Notes under the pieces: model-generated
Database searches by the model: none
Told to the model about the DNA's origin: nothing
The model's input: only the letters and a program-made list of their open reading frames with translations
NCBI RefSeq assembly: GCF_007859815.1
Contig: NZ_SJPH01000004.1
Coordinates: 62,001 to 126,000 of the forward strand
DNA from: Botrimarina hoheduenensis
GTDB taxonomy: Bacteria > Planctomycetota > Planctomycetia > Pirellulales > Lacipirellulaceae
Length of the DNA stretch: 64,000 nucleotides
Direction: 5' to 3'
Position numbers and translations under genes: made by a program
Shown here: positions 35,779-44,815 of the stretch, piece after piece
How positions within the stretch are numbered: position 1 is the stretch's first letter
How the letters are laid out: every line of letters starts with the position of its first letter

Positions 35779-36663
35779 TTGCTCCCTCAATCCACACCGC
35801 CGCCTGCCGACGAGCCCACACCGCTCCGCGTCTTTCGCGGCGACGAGGCGGCTGAGGTCGATCTGTCGGAACTGCTCGACGCATGGCAGACCGCCACAAC
35901 GCGGCTCGAGCACACCCACGCATTGCTGCAAGAAGAGGTCGCCCGACTCAACTCGGAGCTGGAGAAGAAGAACCAAGAGCTGGCTCGCAAGAACCGCATG
36001 GCGGACCTCGGCGAGATGGCGTCTCACGTTGCCCATGAAGTGCGTAACAACCTCACGCCCGTGACCCTCTACCTGAGTCTGCTGCGCCGCAAGATGGCGA
36101 GCGACAAGGCGGGTCTGGACGTCCTTCAAAAAGTCGAGGCAGGGTTCACCGCCCTGGAAGCCACCGTGAACGATCTGCTCTCCTTCAGCGCCCACCGTCA
36201 GCCCCAGTGGGGCCCGTTCCTCGTCGGCGATCTGGTCGAAGAGGTGTGCGATTCGCTCGCTCCGCAGCTCGACGCGCAAGCGATCGATGTCGAGATCGAC
36301 GTCCCCCCGCACACCTCCCTAACCGCCGACCGCGAACTGCTCCGCCGCGCGCTGCTGAACCTCACGCTCAACGCGATGGACGCCATGCCGCAAGGCGGCG
36401 AGCTGGTCATCACCTCGTACGAAGGCACGACGGGCTTCGAGATTGAAGTCGCTGACAGCGGCCCCGGGCTTACCGACGAACAACAGAAGCGACTCTTTGA
36501 GCCCTTCTACAGCACCAAAGAAACGGGCACCGGCTTGGGGCTCTCGGTGGTCGCGCATGTTGCCGAAGCTCACGGCGGATCGATCACCGCGGTCAACTGC
36601 CCCGAGGGCGGAGCCGCGTTCACGATCAAGATCCCCCGCCATGCGCTGGGAGCCGCCGCTTGA
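35779..36663 (+). CDS. NtrB-type sensor histidine kinase of the flagellar locus
   Basis: Soluble histidine kinase of 294 residues, probable sensor of a FleS/FlrB-like pair. It starts with an N-terminal coiled-coil (EEVARLNSELEKKNQELARK). The phosphoacceptor His lies in ASHVAHEVRNNLTPV, the N box in LLNLTLNAMDAMPQGG, the D box in VADSGPGL and the G box in GTGLGLSVVAHV. No transmembrane helix is present, so it senses an internal cue such as assembly state. The start TTG 35779 is the only start upstream of the conserved region. Its stop overlaps the response regulator start. Confidence 0.9.
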   Translation: MLPQSTPPPADEPTPLRVFRGDEAAEVDLSELLDAWQTATTRLEHTHALLQEEVARLNSELEKKNQELARKNRMADLGEMASHVAHEVRNNLTPVTLYLSLLRRKMASDKAGLDVLQKVEAGFTALEATVNDLLSFSAHRQPQWGPFLVGDLVEEVCDSLAPQLDAQAIDVEIDVPPHTSLTADRELLRRALLNLTLNAMDAMPQGGELVITSYEGTTGFEIEVADSGPGLTDEQQKRLFEPFYSTKETGTGLGLSVVAHVAEAHGGSITAVNCPEGGAAFTIKIPRHALGAAA

Positions 36664-38153
36664 GCCACACCACCGCCCCCACGCCCAGCGCTGCGGTGCT
36701 GGTTGTCGACGATCACGCCACGGCTCGACAGTCGGTGGTCGATGTTCTGCGCCAATTGGGGCATCACGCCGAAGCCTGCTCCAGCGGTGCCGAAGGACTG
36801 GCCGCGCTCGGACGCCGCGCGTTTGATGTGGTTGTGACCGACCTCCAAATGCCCGGCATGAACGGGCTTGAGCTCATCCGCGAGATCGAACGACGCCGCT
36901 ATCCGGCACAGGTGCTGATGGTCACCGCCCACGCCAGCATCTCGACCGCTGTCGAGGCGATGCGGCTGGGAGCGTTTGACTACCTCGAAAAACCTTACGA
37001 CGTCGATCGACTCGAGGCCTCGCTAGAGCGTGCCCTCCGCCGCGGTCGGCTCCAGGCGACGGAGCTGCTGACGCATCCCGACACCGCGTCGTCGGGCCCC
37101 GCCATGATCGGCCAGAGCGACGCGATGCGTCGCCTACGCGACCAACTCGCCCGCATCGCCGCGACCGATGAAACGGTGCTCATCTGCGGCGAGAGCGGCG
37201 TCGGCAAAGAGCTCGTCGCCCAAACGCTGCACGCCAACAGCCCCCGCAGCCACACGCCGCTCGTCAGCCTCAACTGCCCCGTGCTGTCCGAGCAGCTCAC
37301 CGAGAGCGAACTCTTCGGCCACTGTCGCGGGGCCTTCACCGGTGCCGACACCGACCGTGTGGGCCGCTTCGAGCAGGCCAGCGGCGGCTCGCTGCTGCTG
37401 GACGAGGTCACCGAAATCAACCTGCCGCTCCAGGCAAAGCTGCTGCGGGTACTGCAAGAACGCTCGTTCGAACGCGTCGGATCAAGCGAAACCCGTTCGG
37501 TCGATGTCCGCGTGCTGGCGACCACCAACCGCGTGCTCGCCGACGAAGTGGCCGCAGGCCGCTTTCGCGAGGACCTCTATTTCCGCCTGAATGTGCTGCC
37601 GGTGGTCGTGCCGCCGCTGCGAGATCGCGGCACCGATGTGCTCCTGCTGGCAGAGCACTTCCTGCAGACGGCCGCCGCACGGCTCCACCGCGAGCCGCTC
37701 ACCCTGGAAGCCGGCGCACGCGACGTGCTGGAAACGCACCGCTGGCCGGGCAACGTTCGCGAGCTGCACAACGTGATCACCCGGGCCTGCGTGCTAGCCG
37801 ATGGCGACTCCATCTCGGCCGGCCTCATCCAGCCGTGGCTCCGCCAAGACCACGCCGGCGCTCAATGCCACAGCCCCCACACCGCCGATCGCGCTACCGC
37901 CCCCTACGCCGCCAACACAAACGCTGCTGGCCCCAACGCTGCTGCCGATCACGACTCGTCGCCCGCGACGCTCCCCTTTGGCAAGAGCCTTGCCGAGATC
38001 GAGCGTGACATGATCCTCGCGACCCTCGAACGGTTCGACGGGCATCGGGCGCAGACCGCCGAAGCCCTGGGCATTGGTGTGCGTACGCTCAGCGGCAAGC
38101 TCCGGCTGTACGGCGTCGCTCCGCGCGAGAAAGGGCTCTCCCGCGCCTCGTAG
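36660..38153 (+). CDS. Sigma-54-dependent response regulator (FleR/FlrC-like)
   Basis: NtrC-family activator of 497 residues. The receiver domain (about 10-125) has the phosphoacceptor Asp in VVTDLQMPGMNG and the Lys in YLEKPYD. The AAA+ domain has Walker A GESGVGKE, the sigma-54-contacting GAFTGA loop and Walker B LLLDEV. After an Ala/Asn-rich linker, a Fis-type helix-turn-helix ends the protein (HRAQTAEALGIGVRTLSGKL). The TTG start overlaps the kinase stop. A good sigma-54 promoter lies 170 bp downstream, in front of flgB, making that operon its obvious target. Confidence 0.95.
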   Translation: MSHTTAPTPSAAVLVVDDHATARQSVVDVLRQLGHHAEACSSGAEGLAALGRRAFDVVVTDLQMPGMNGLELIREIERRRYPAQVLMVTAHASISTAVEAMRLGAFDYLEKPYDVDRLEASLERALRRGRLQATELLTHPDTASSGPAMIGQSDAMRRLRDQLARIAATDETVLICGESGVGKELVAQTLHANSPRSHTPLVSLNCPVLSEQLTESELFGHCRGAFTGADTDRVGRFEQASGGSLLLDEVTEINLPLQAKLLRVLQERSFERVGSSETRSVDVRVLATTNRVLADEVAAGRFREDLYFRLNVLPVVVPPLRDRGTDVLLLAEHFLQTAAARLHREPLTLEAGARDVLETHRWPGNVRELHNVITRACVLADGDSISAGLIQPWLRQDHAGAQCHSPHTADRATAPYAANTNAAGPNAAADHDSSPATLPFGKSLAEIERDMILATLERFDGHRAQTAEALGIGVRTLSGKLRLYGVAPREKGLSRAS

Positions 38154-38321
38154 CCCCCCCGCATCAAAAACACAAGCAACGCTATCGGCAGGTTTCGCCG
38201 CCCTCTCGGCAGGGGCTGCCGATGGCGCTGCGCGGTCTCTCTCAACCGGTGACACGGGAGACGAGGGGATTCGGGGGGAGATCGGCGACTTAGTGGGCCT
38301 GCACCCGTGTGAGACCTGGTC

Positions 38322-38338
38322 TTGGCACACCGAATGCA
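38322..38338 (+). promoter_or_regulatory. Sigma-54 promoter of the flgB operon
   Basis: TTGGCACACCGAATGCA carries the -24 GG (38324-25) and -12 GC (38336-37) with exactly ten bases between them. The -24 box TTGGCAC is a full match and the -12 box ATGC differs at one base. The predicted start near 38349 leaves about 60 bases before ATG 38411. The gene just upstream encodes an NtrC-type activator with an intact GAFTGA loop. Confidence 0.75.
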
Positions 38339-38410
38339 CGAAGTGAATCGTCCGCCGCGGCGGCCGGTCTTGTTTTGTTTCCCCCCAACGCTAGCAGTGG
38401 AGGTGGTTCG

Positions 38411-38896
38411 ATGGCGATGCCTTGGCTCGATAACTCGTCGCTGCCCGTGCTGGAACAGGTGGTCTCGTTCACGCAAGCTCGGCACGGCGTGCTGGCGGGC
38501 AATATTGCGAACCTTAACACTCCCGGCTACAAGTCTCGCGACCTTTCGCCCGAGGCGTTCCAGCAATCGCTCCGCGAGGCGCTCTCCGCACGTCAGTCCG
38601 GAACGAGCCCTGGCGTAGCGGCCCTGCTGGGCGAGACACGCAACGCAGGAGACGAAGCCCTCCAACTCACCCGACTCACCAGCGGCACCGTTCAAGAAGG
38701 ACGCCTCGACACCAAAGCACTCGCCGGCGTGAGCGCCTCGATGCGCGAGATCCTCCACCACGACGAGAGCGACATCAGCCTCGAAAACCAGATCGCACAA
38801 ATCTCCAAGAACCAGAGCACCCATAACCTCGCGATCGCCATCATGCGCACTCAGTACAGCCAGTTGCGCTCGGCGATCACCGAGAACGTTAGCTAA
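38411..38896 (+). CDS. flgB: Flagellar proximal rod protein FlgB
   Basis: Rod protein that joins the MS ring to the distal rod, 161 residues. The signature is GVLAGNIANLNTPGYKSRD near the N-terminus; the C-terminal heptad region (ISKNQSTHNLAIAIMRTQYS) polymerises in the rod. ATG 38411 has a strong Shine-Dalgarno GGAGG (38399-38403) seven bases upstream and is preferred to the longer frame. It is the first gene of the sigma-54 transcript. Residues 55-85 contain the usual variable loop. Confidence 0.95.
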   Translation: MAMPWLDNSSLPVLEQVVSFTQARHGVLAGNIANLNTPGYKSRDLSPEAFQQSLREALSARQSGTSPGVAALLGETRNAGDEALQLTRLTSGTVQEGRLDTKALAGVSASMREILHHDESDISLENQIAQISKNQSTHNLAIAIMRTQYSQLRSAITENVS

Positions 38897-38945
38897 CCCC
38901 CGCGACGCCCCCCCGGCGTCGCCCCGCTCAAGGAAGAGAGGGACC

Positions 38946-39356
38946 ATGTTCTCCGCTATCGATATCAGCACGAGCGGCCTTACTGCGCAGCGCGCGCGGT
39001 TGAACACCATCTCCGCCAATCTGGCGAACATCTCCACCACCCGTAACGAACGGGGCGAGCTGGAGCCCTACCGGCCGCGGTACGTGACCTTTCAAGCCGA
39101 CACCGGGGTCAGCACGCGTGGCGGCGGCGTTGGCGTCAAGGTCGCCAAGATCGAGGAGTCGCTCGCGGCTCCCAACTACCGCTACGAGCCCGGCCATCCG
39201 GACGCTGACGGACGCGGCATGGTCGCGTACCCCAATATCGACATGACCACCGAGTTTGTTGACGCCCTCGAAGCGACGCGCGCTTACGAAGCCAATATCG
39301 GCGTCATGGAGATCTCCAAAGACCTCGGACGCCAAACGCTCCAGATCATCGCCTAA
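38946..39356 (+). CDS. flgC: Flagellar proximal rod protein FlgC
   Basis: Rod protein of 136 residues. The N-terminal motif is LTAQRARLNTISANLANIST and the C-terminal one MTTEFVDALEATRAYEANI, both typical. A GGAAGAGAGG stretch gives a good ribosome site before ATG 38946. It follows flgB by 49 bp and precedes fliE in the conserved flgB-flgC-fliE order. Confidence 0.95.
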   Translation: MFSAIDISTSGLTAQRARLNTISANLANISTTRNERGELEPYRPRYVTFQADTGVSTRGGGVGVKVAKIEESLAAPNYRYEPGHPDADGRGMVAYPNIDMTTEFVDALEATRAYEANIGVMEISKDLGRQTLQIIA

Positions 39357-39416
39357 CCCGGCACCGTCCGGTCGCGGCGGTGAAACACCGCGCGTCGGAG
39401 AGAGTGAGACCCCGCC

Positions 39417-39728
39417 ATGAACCTGATCAACCCGGCCAACGGCCCGCAAGTGCTCGGTGTCAGCGCGCAATCGCTCGCCGCCGGTAACAAGCCCGACGCC
39501 ACGGCGGGGGGAGCCTTCCGCGAAATGCTGGCCGGTTCGCTCGAATCGGTCAACTCGATGCAGCAGCAGGCCGACCAGGCTATCGAAACACTCTTCACCG
39601 GCGGCGATATCGACCCGGCCGAAGTGCTCACCGCCGTTCAGAAGGCCGACATGGCATTCCGCATGACCATGCAGGTTCGCAACAAGCTGATGGACGTTTA
39701 CCGCGAGATCCAAGAAGTGCGGATCTAA
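39417..39728 (+). CDS. fliE: Flagellar hook-basal body protein FliE
   Basis: Small adaptor of 103 residues that links the MS ring to the FlgB rod. The C-terminal half has the family pattern VLTAVQKADMAFRMTMQVRN and YREIQEVRI. The N-terminus is short and unstructured with Asn/Pro/Gly. The gene lies directly after flgC and before fliF, as in most flagellar loci. Confidence 0.93.
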   Translation: MNLINPANGPQVLGVSAQSLAAGNKPDATAGGAFREMLAGSLESVNSMQQQADQAIETLFTGGDIDPAEVLTAVQKADMAFRMTMQVRNKLMDVYREIQEVRI

Positions 39729-39828
39729 CGACCCATGACCTCCGGCGCGGGGCCGTTCGATTTGGCCTCCGCTTCCTAGCTGCTCACCGAATACCGCTCA
39801 ACCGACCGTCGCTCGCCGAAAGCTTTAA

Positions 39829-41493
39829 ATGGACTTCGTCAACCAAACCATCGCGCAGCTCAAAGAGCTGTTCGGCACGATGACCCCCGGGGCACGGATC
39901 ACCGCCGGGCTGCTGCTGGCCGTTGTTGTGGTGAGCATGGGCTATCTGTTCCAGCAGTCCACCGCGGGGCCCGACGCTTATCTGTTTGGCGGTGAGGTCT
40001 TCTCGACGACGGAAATCAGTCGGATGGAAGGTGCCATGGCGACCGCCGGCATCAAGGGCTTCTCGAACGAGAACAACCGCCTCCGCGTCCCGCAGTCCCT
40101 CCGCGAGGAAGCGATCGCTGCGATCGCCTCGGCCTCGGAATTGCCGGCCGACGTGTTTGGCGAGATGGACGAGGCCATCGACGGCGGCTCTTGGCTGGAC
40201 CCCTACGAGGTCAAACGCCAGCGGATGCACGCCGCCCGTGAGAAGCAAATGTCTCGCATCATCAGCAAGATGCCGTGGGTCGATCGTGCTTACGTGCTGT
40301 TCAACGAAGAAAAAGCCGCCGGCCTGCGCGGCGAACGCCGCGTCTCGGCGGCCGTGAGTGTCGAGCCCGCTGTCGGACAATCGATCACGCCCCGCCACGT
40401 GCGTGCGATCACGAGCCTCGTCAGCGGCAGCTTCGATATTCCTGCCGATAAGGTAAGCGTCACCGATCTGGGCGGCGACCTGATGGCCTCGGACGGCGTC
40501 ACAGCCGACGATCACGAACAAGAGGTGTACCGCACCAAAAGCCGTCTCGAGCAACAGATCCGTAACAAGCTCGTGCAGCAGCTGAGCCATATCGAAGGGG
40601 TGGGCGTTCAAGTGAACGCCATCCTCGACGAAACCATCGAACGAACCTTCACGCTGGTGAAGCCCGAAGGACAGCGTGAATCGCTCGTCAACAACGAACG
40701 CACCGAAACCAGCAAGCAGCTACGCGGCGCTCCCGGAGGTCGGCCGGGACTCGAGGCCCAAGGCCCCGGACGACAGGGCCCCGAGGAGTCGCTCGCTCAG
40801 CAAGAGCTTAACGAAACCTCGCTGGAGAACGTCAGCAGCGAGAGTGTCATCGGATCATCGCGTGAGGAACGGGTCGAGCTCGGACCAAAACTCAAAGAGG
40901 CGTGGGCCAGCATCCGCATCCCTCGCACTTATGTCGAGAAAGTCTACCGCCAACAGAAACAGCAGGCCGGTGAAGAACCGGGCGAGACCATCTCTCGTGA
41001 AGAAACAAAGCAACTCGAAGCAGAGATCGGTCAAAGCGTTAAGCTCCTTGCCCGTGGCATCCTTCCGCAACTGGCGCTGGGAGAAGATGACTTGAAGCAG
41101 GTGCAGATCGCGTTTGTCGATGTGCTGCCCCGCCCCGAGCCCACGCCGCCCGGTGCCGTCTCTGACCTGTTCGCCATGGTGGGCCCCTACGCTAACTCGA
41201 TCGGCATGGCGGGCCTGGCTGTCTTCAGCCTGGTCATGCTCCGCTCGATCGCCAGCAGCAAGGGCTCTCCCGAGCCCACCGGCAGCTTTCCCCCACTCCG
41301 GCTCGACACTGGCGGATCGGCAAGTGGCTCTTCAAAGGGCTCCGCGTCGGACGACGAGCCTGCCGACGCTGATCGCCCCCGGCTGAAGCTCAAACGAGCA
41401 GAATCGCTCAAAGACGACCTGACCGACATGGTCGGCAGCGACCCGGACGCCGCCGCCGCCATCTTGCGCAGTTGGATCAATAACGCGGGATAG
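39829..41493 (+). CDS. fliF: Flagellar MS-ring protein FliF
   Basis: MS-ring subunit of 554 residues. The first membrane helix is ITAGLLLAVVVVSMGYLF and the second near 450 is YANSIGMAGLAVFSLVMLRS. The ring-building motif is GSWLDPYEVKRQRMHAAREK, and SAAVSVEPAVGQSITPRHV lies in the RBM2-like domain. The C-terminal cytoplasmic tail (LKDDLTDMVGSDPDAAAAIL) matches the FliG-binding helix pair and follows an acidic, Ser/Gly-rich linker. The next gene encodes FliG, its direct partner. Confidence 0.95.
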   Translation: MDFVNQTIAQLKELFGTMTPGARITAGLLLAVVVVSMGYLFQQSTAGPDAYLFGGEVFSTTEISRMEGAMATAGIKGFSNENNRLRVPQSLREEAIAAIASASELPADVFGEMDEAIDGGSWLDPYEVKRQRMHAAREKQMSRIISKMPWVDRAYVLFNEEKAAGLRGERRVSAAVSVEPAVGQSITPRHVRAITSLVSGSFDIPADKVSVTDLGGDLMASDGVTADDHEQEVYRTKSRLEQQIRNKLVQQLSHIEGVGVQVNAILDETIERTFTLVKPEGQRESLVNNERTETSKQLRGAPGGRPGLEAQGPGRQGPEESLAQQELNETSLENVSSESVIGSSREERVELGPKLKEAWASIRIPRTYVEKVYRQQKQQAGEEPGETISREETKQLEAEIGQSVKLLARGILPQLALGEDDLKQVQIAFVDVLPRPEPTPPGAVSDLFAMVGPYANSIGMAGLAVFSLVMLRSIASSKGSPEPTGSFPPLRLDTGGSASGSSKGSASDDEPADADRPRLKLKRAESLKDDLTDMVGSDPDAAAAILRSWINNAG

Positions 41494-41556
41494 TTCTCTC
41501 GGCTGCTCGCTGATGATCCAACGCCCACATTCCCTCTCCTGTAACGAACCGTTCAC

Positions 41557-42687
41557 GTGAAACCGGCCGATTCCACACCGATCCGCAAAGCGGCCGTCTT
41601 CTTTCGGAGCCTAGCGCCCGAAGCGGCGGCCACGATGCTGTCGCGTCTCTCCCCGGAAGAAGCAACTCGGTTGCGGTCGGCGATCCGCGCGCTCGGAGAG
41701 ATCGACCCCGACGAGCGTGAAGCGGTGGCCCGTGAGGTTGCTGAGCCCGCTGTCTCGCCGCAGACCAAGCCGGCCCCCTCCCCTACTCCGCAAGCAAAGC
41801 GCTCCGCAACCGAAGCAGACGGCGGAGTCGAGCTAATGCTCAGCGGGATTGCGATGGCGTCAGAAACAGCGCCCACAACGCCACGTCGCCCGAGCGTTCC
41901 CGCCCCGATCAACGAGCAGGAAGACCCGTGGCTTGATTCGCTCAACGAAGCCGAACCCGAGGCGATTGCCGGGTTCTTATCACGTGAGCAACCACAAGCC
42001 GTGGCGCTCGTGCTTTCGCGGCTGCCCGACGCGCTGGCCGCGGCAGTGCTCGCGCAGTTTGAGCCCGCACGGCGTGGTGCCGTGCTGCGCCAGCTCTCGC
42101 GCACCGGTGAAGCGGATCCGAGCACCTTGCGCGTGATCGCCACGGAACTGGCCAACTGGATTCAACAGCATCGCCACACCCGTCAGCAGCGCGCCGAACG
42201 GCTGGCCAAAGTCGAAGCGATTGTCGGGGCGCTGCCGGTGGCAGACCGCGCCGGAATCGTCGAGCAGCTCGCGGAGAACGATGAAGAGCTCGCGACGCTG
42301 CTGAGCCGCTTCGCCGCTCCAACGCCGATTGTCACGCCAACCGACTTGCCCTCCTCAAGCGAGATCGACCGTCAGACGCCTCCGCCGCAGCCCGTCGAAC
42401 CCCAGCACGTGGTGTTTGCCCGCCTAGTACGTGTGGATCCTCGCCGGCTGCTGGAAGGGGTACGACGGCTGCCGCCGCGTGTGGCACTGCTGGCACTGGT
42501 TGAACTCCCCGAGCCGGTTTTGCGGGCCGTGAAGAAACAGCTCCCTCGTTCCGCAGCACGGGATCTAAGCCAGCGGTTGGCAGCGATCACTCCGGTTCGA
42601 CTCCGCGACGTGGAAGCATCGCAGCGCGCGCTCGACGCACGGCTACGCTCGCTGCGGTCCGGTACTCCTTCCCCCTCAACCCGTTAG
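41557..42687 (+). CDS. fliG: Flagellar motor switch protein FliG, divergent torque domain
   Basis: Switch-complex protein of 376 residues from GTG 41557. The N-domain (IRKAAVFFRSLAPEAAATML) binds FliF. It is followed by a Pro/Ala-rich linker (66-120), then the middle domain with EPEAIAGFLSREQPQAVALV, the EHPQ-type motif. The C-domain ends with TPVRLRDVEASQRAL. Aligned without gaps to the E. coli torque helix, R281 corresponds to Ser332, D288 to Gln339 and D289 to Arg340; K264 corresponds to a hydrophobic residue. The charged torque face is therefore largely absent, although order and length are normal. It is clearly FliG by context and N/M domains. Confidence 0.88.
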   Translation: MKPADSTPIRKAAVFFRSLAPEAAATMLSRLSPEEATRLRSAIRALGEIDPDEREAVAREVAEPAVSPQTKPAPSPTPQAKRSATEADGGVELMLSGIAMASETAPTTPRRPSVPAPINEQEDPWLDSLNEAEPEAIAGFLSREQPQAVALVLSRLPDALAAAVLAQFEPARRGAVLRQLSRTGEADPSTLRVIATELANWIQQHRHTRQQRAERLAKVEAIVGALPVADRAGIVEQLAENDEELATLLSRFAAPTPIVTPTDLPSSSEIDRQTPPPQPVEPQHVVFARLVRVDPRRLLEGVRRLPPRVALLALVELPEPVLRAVKKQLPRSAARDLSQRLAAITPVRLRDVEASQRALDARLRSLRSGTPSPSTR

Positions 42688-42696
42688 GCCTTTCCG

Positions 42697-43365
42697 ATGG
42701 CGACGATCCTACGCCGCGACGGAGCGACCGCCCCGCCCGCGAGCGAATCCCGACATCCGCTGTCGTTCGCGCTGAGCGACATGTCGATTCATGGCGATGC
42801 GTACGTCACGCAGATCCGGGCCGAGGCGTCCAAGATCGTGCAAGCCGCTCGCACCGAGGCCGCGGCAATCCGCGCCGCCGCCGAGGCCGAGGGCCGGGCC
42901 AGCGCCGAATCCGCAATGGAGCAAACTGTCCAACAGCGTACTGCTGCGCGGCTGGGCGATCTGCACACCGCGATCGAGAACGCCGTTGATCAGCTCCGAG
43001 ACGCCCGTGGCGAGTGGCTCGCTCATTGGCAGACGGCAACCGTGCATCTGGCGAAATCGCTTGCCCAGCGCCTCGTACGCCGCGAGCTCCAAGCGGATCC
43101 GTCTCTCTCCGAAGCATGGGTCCGCGAGGCGCTGGAGCTTGCCGCAGGGGCGAGCGAGATCACGGTCCGACTCCATCCCGAGGACCTGGAAAACGGCCGT
43201 GTGTATGTGGAGCAACTCGCCGGCGTGCTCCGCGGTGTGAGTGAAACGGTCGTCGTCGGCGACGCCACGATCGAGCGCGGCGGATGCGTCGTGGATACCA
43301 AATACGGCCGGATCGACCATCGGCTCGATGCCCAGCTTGATCGGCTTGCGCAAGAACTGCTCTGA
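42697..43365 (+). CDS. fliH: Flagellar export ATPase regulator FliH
   Basis: Stalk protein of the export ATPase, 222 residues. A long Ala/Glu/Arg helix (about 35-120, ASKIVQAARTEAAAIRAAAE) precedes the globular C-domain with SLAQRLVRRELQADPSLSEA, and ITVRLHPEDLENGRVYVEQ resembles the V-ATPase E-subunit fold. It lies 9 bp after fliG and 20 bp before fliI, the usual order. It would hold FliI at the membrane and control its activity. Confidence 0.9.
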   Translation: MATILRRDGATAPPASESRHPLSFALSDMSIHGDAYVTQIRAEASKIVQAARTEAAAIRAAAEAEGRASAESAMEQTVQQRTAARLGDLHTAIENAVDQLRDARGEWLAHWQTATVHLAKSLAQRLVRRELQADPSLSEAWVREALELAAGASEITVRLHPEDLENGRVYVEQLAGVLRGVSETVVVGDATIERGGCVVDTKYGRIDHRLDAQLDRLAQELL

Positions 43366-43385
43366 GCTTAAAAGACCAACCGAAC

Positions 43386-44768
43386 ATGACCTTCGATATC
43401 CCCACAAACACGCTCGACGAGGCGATGTCTGCTTCGCTGTCCGGCACGGTCGTCGAAACGACCGGCATGCTGGCAACGGTGGCGGACTTTCCTGCGCCGG
43501 TCGGTGCCGCGGTCGAGATCCGCACCTCGAGCGCTGCGCGGATCGCGGCTGAAGTCGTGGGGTTCAAGGGACGTCTAACGATGATCTCGCCGTTCGGCTC
43601 GCTGGCGGGAGTGCGTAAAGGGCACACCGTTATTCTGCGCCGTACGCGTCGCACGCTGCCCGTGGGCGACGCTCTACTAGGCCGGGTGCTGAACGCTCAC
43701 GGAGAAGCCGTCGATGGCAGGCCCCAGCCCGCACGCTCGTCTCGACGTGATCTGAATCCGGCTCCGGTCCCGGCGATCGATCGCCCGCGGATCGATGAGG
43801 CGCTGCCAACCGGTGTGCGTGCGATCGACGGGGTGCTGACCTGCGGGCGTGGTCAACGGTTGGGCGTGTTCGCCGGAGCCGGGGTCGGCAAGAGCACCCT
43901 GCTGGGCATGATGGCGCGGTACTCACAAGCTGACGTGATCGTTATCGGTCTGGTCGGAGAGCGGGGCCGGGAAGTGAACGAGTTCTTGGAAAGGGATCTT
44001 GGTGCCGACGGGCTCCGTCGCTCGGTCGTAGTGGTTTCCACCAGCAACGAGCCCCCGCTCATGCGCCTCCAGGCGGCCGGGGCGGCAACCGCCATCGCCG
44101 AGCACTTTCGCGACCAGGGTAAAGACGTGTTGCTGCTGATCGATTCGATCACCCGTACGGCGCTGGCAAGCCGCGAGCTAGGTTTGGCGGCGGGCGAGCC
44201 CCCCACCACGCGGGGCTTTCCCCCTTCCACCTTCGCCATGCTGCCGCAGCTTGTGGAGCGAGCCGGACGGACGCCACGCGGGAGCATCACCGCTTTCTAT
44301 TCGGTGCTCGTCGAGGGCGACGATCCGAATGATCCGATCGCCGACACCATGCGGGGGCTGCTTGACGGCCACTTGTGGCTGAGCCGCGATCGTGCCGCTA
44401 AGGGATTCTATCCGGCGATCGATGTGGGCCAGAGCATCAGCCGCTTGATGCCGGAGCTTGTGCCTGCCGAACACCTCGCCGCGGCAGGTGCCGTCCGACG
44501 GCTGATCGCCACCCGAACCGAGAACGAAGATTTGATCGCCGTTGGGGCCTACCGCCGCGGAGCCGATCCGGCGATCGATGCTTCGATCGAGCTGGGACCC
44601 GAGATCGATCAGTACCTCACCCAAGCCAACCAAGACCACATCACGGCTGAAGACGCCAAGCAGCAGTTGCTGGCTTTGGGCGTCAAGGCGGCCGCGTTGT
44701 TGGCCCGTCAGCGTCCCACCGGACCAGCACCGAACGAGATGACCCCGAATCTGCGACGCGCCAGCTGA
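43386..44768 (+). CDS. fliI: Flagellum-specific export ATPase FliI
   Basis: Hexameric ATPase of the flagellar type III export apparatus, 460 residues. Walker A is FAGAGVGKSTLLGMMAR, Walker B DVLLLIDSITR, and the GERGREVNEFLE loop is typical. The beta-barrel N-domain (about 15-95) is complete. SYRRGADPAIDASI-type C-terminal sequence (here AYRRGADPAIDASIELG) is the conserved FliI end region. It lies between fliH and fliJ. Confidence 0.96.
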   Translation: MTFDIPTNTLDEAMSASLSGTVVETTGMLATVADFPAPVGAAVEIRTSSAARIAAEVVGFKGRLTMISPFGSLAGVRKGHTVILRRTRRTLPVGDALLGRVLNAHGEAVDGRPQPARSSRRDLNPAPVPAIDRPRIDEALPTGVRAIDGVLTCGRGQRLGVFAGAGVGKSTLLGMMARYSQADVIVIGLVGERGREVNEFLERDLGADGLRRSVVVVSTSNEPPLMRLQAAGAATAIAEHFRDQGKDVLLLIDSITRTALASRELGLAAGEPPTTRGFPPSTFAMLPQLVERAGRTPRGSITAFYSVLVEGDDPNDPIADTMRGLLDGHLWLSRDRAAKGFYPAIDVGQSISRLMPELVPAEHLAAAGAVRRLIATRTENEDLIAVGAYRRGADPAIDASIELGPEIDQYLTQANQDHITAEDAKQQLLALGVKAAALLARQRPTGPAPNEMTPNLRRAS

Positions 44769-44815
44769 TGCTGACAAGAACCGCCCAATAAAACACTAAC
44801 GCTCTCCGTTTCGCA

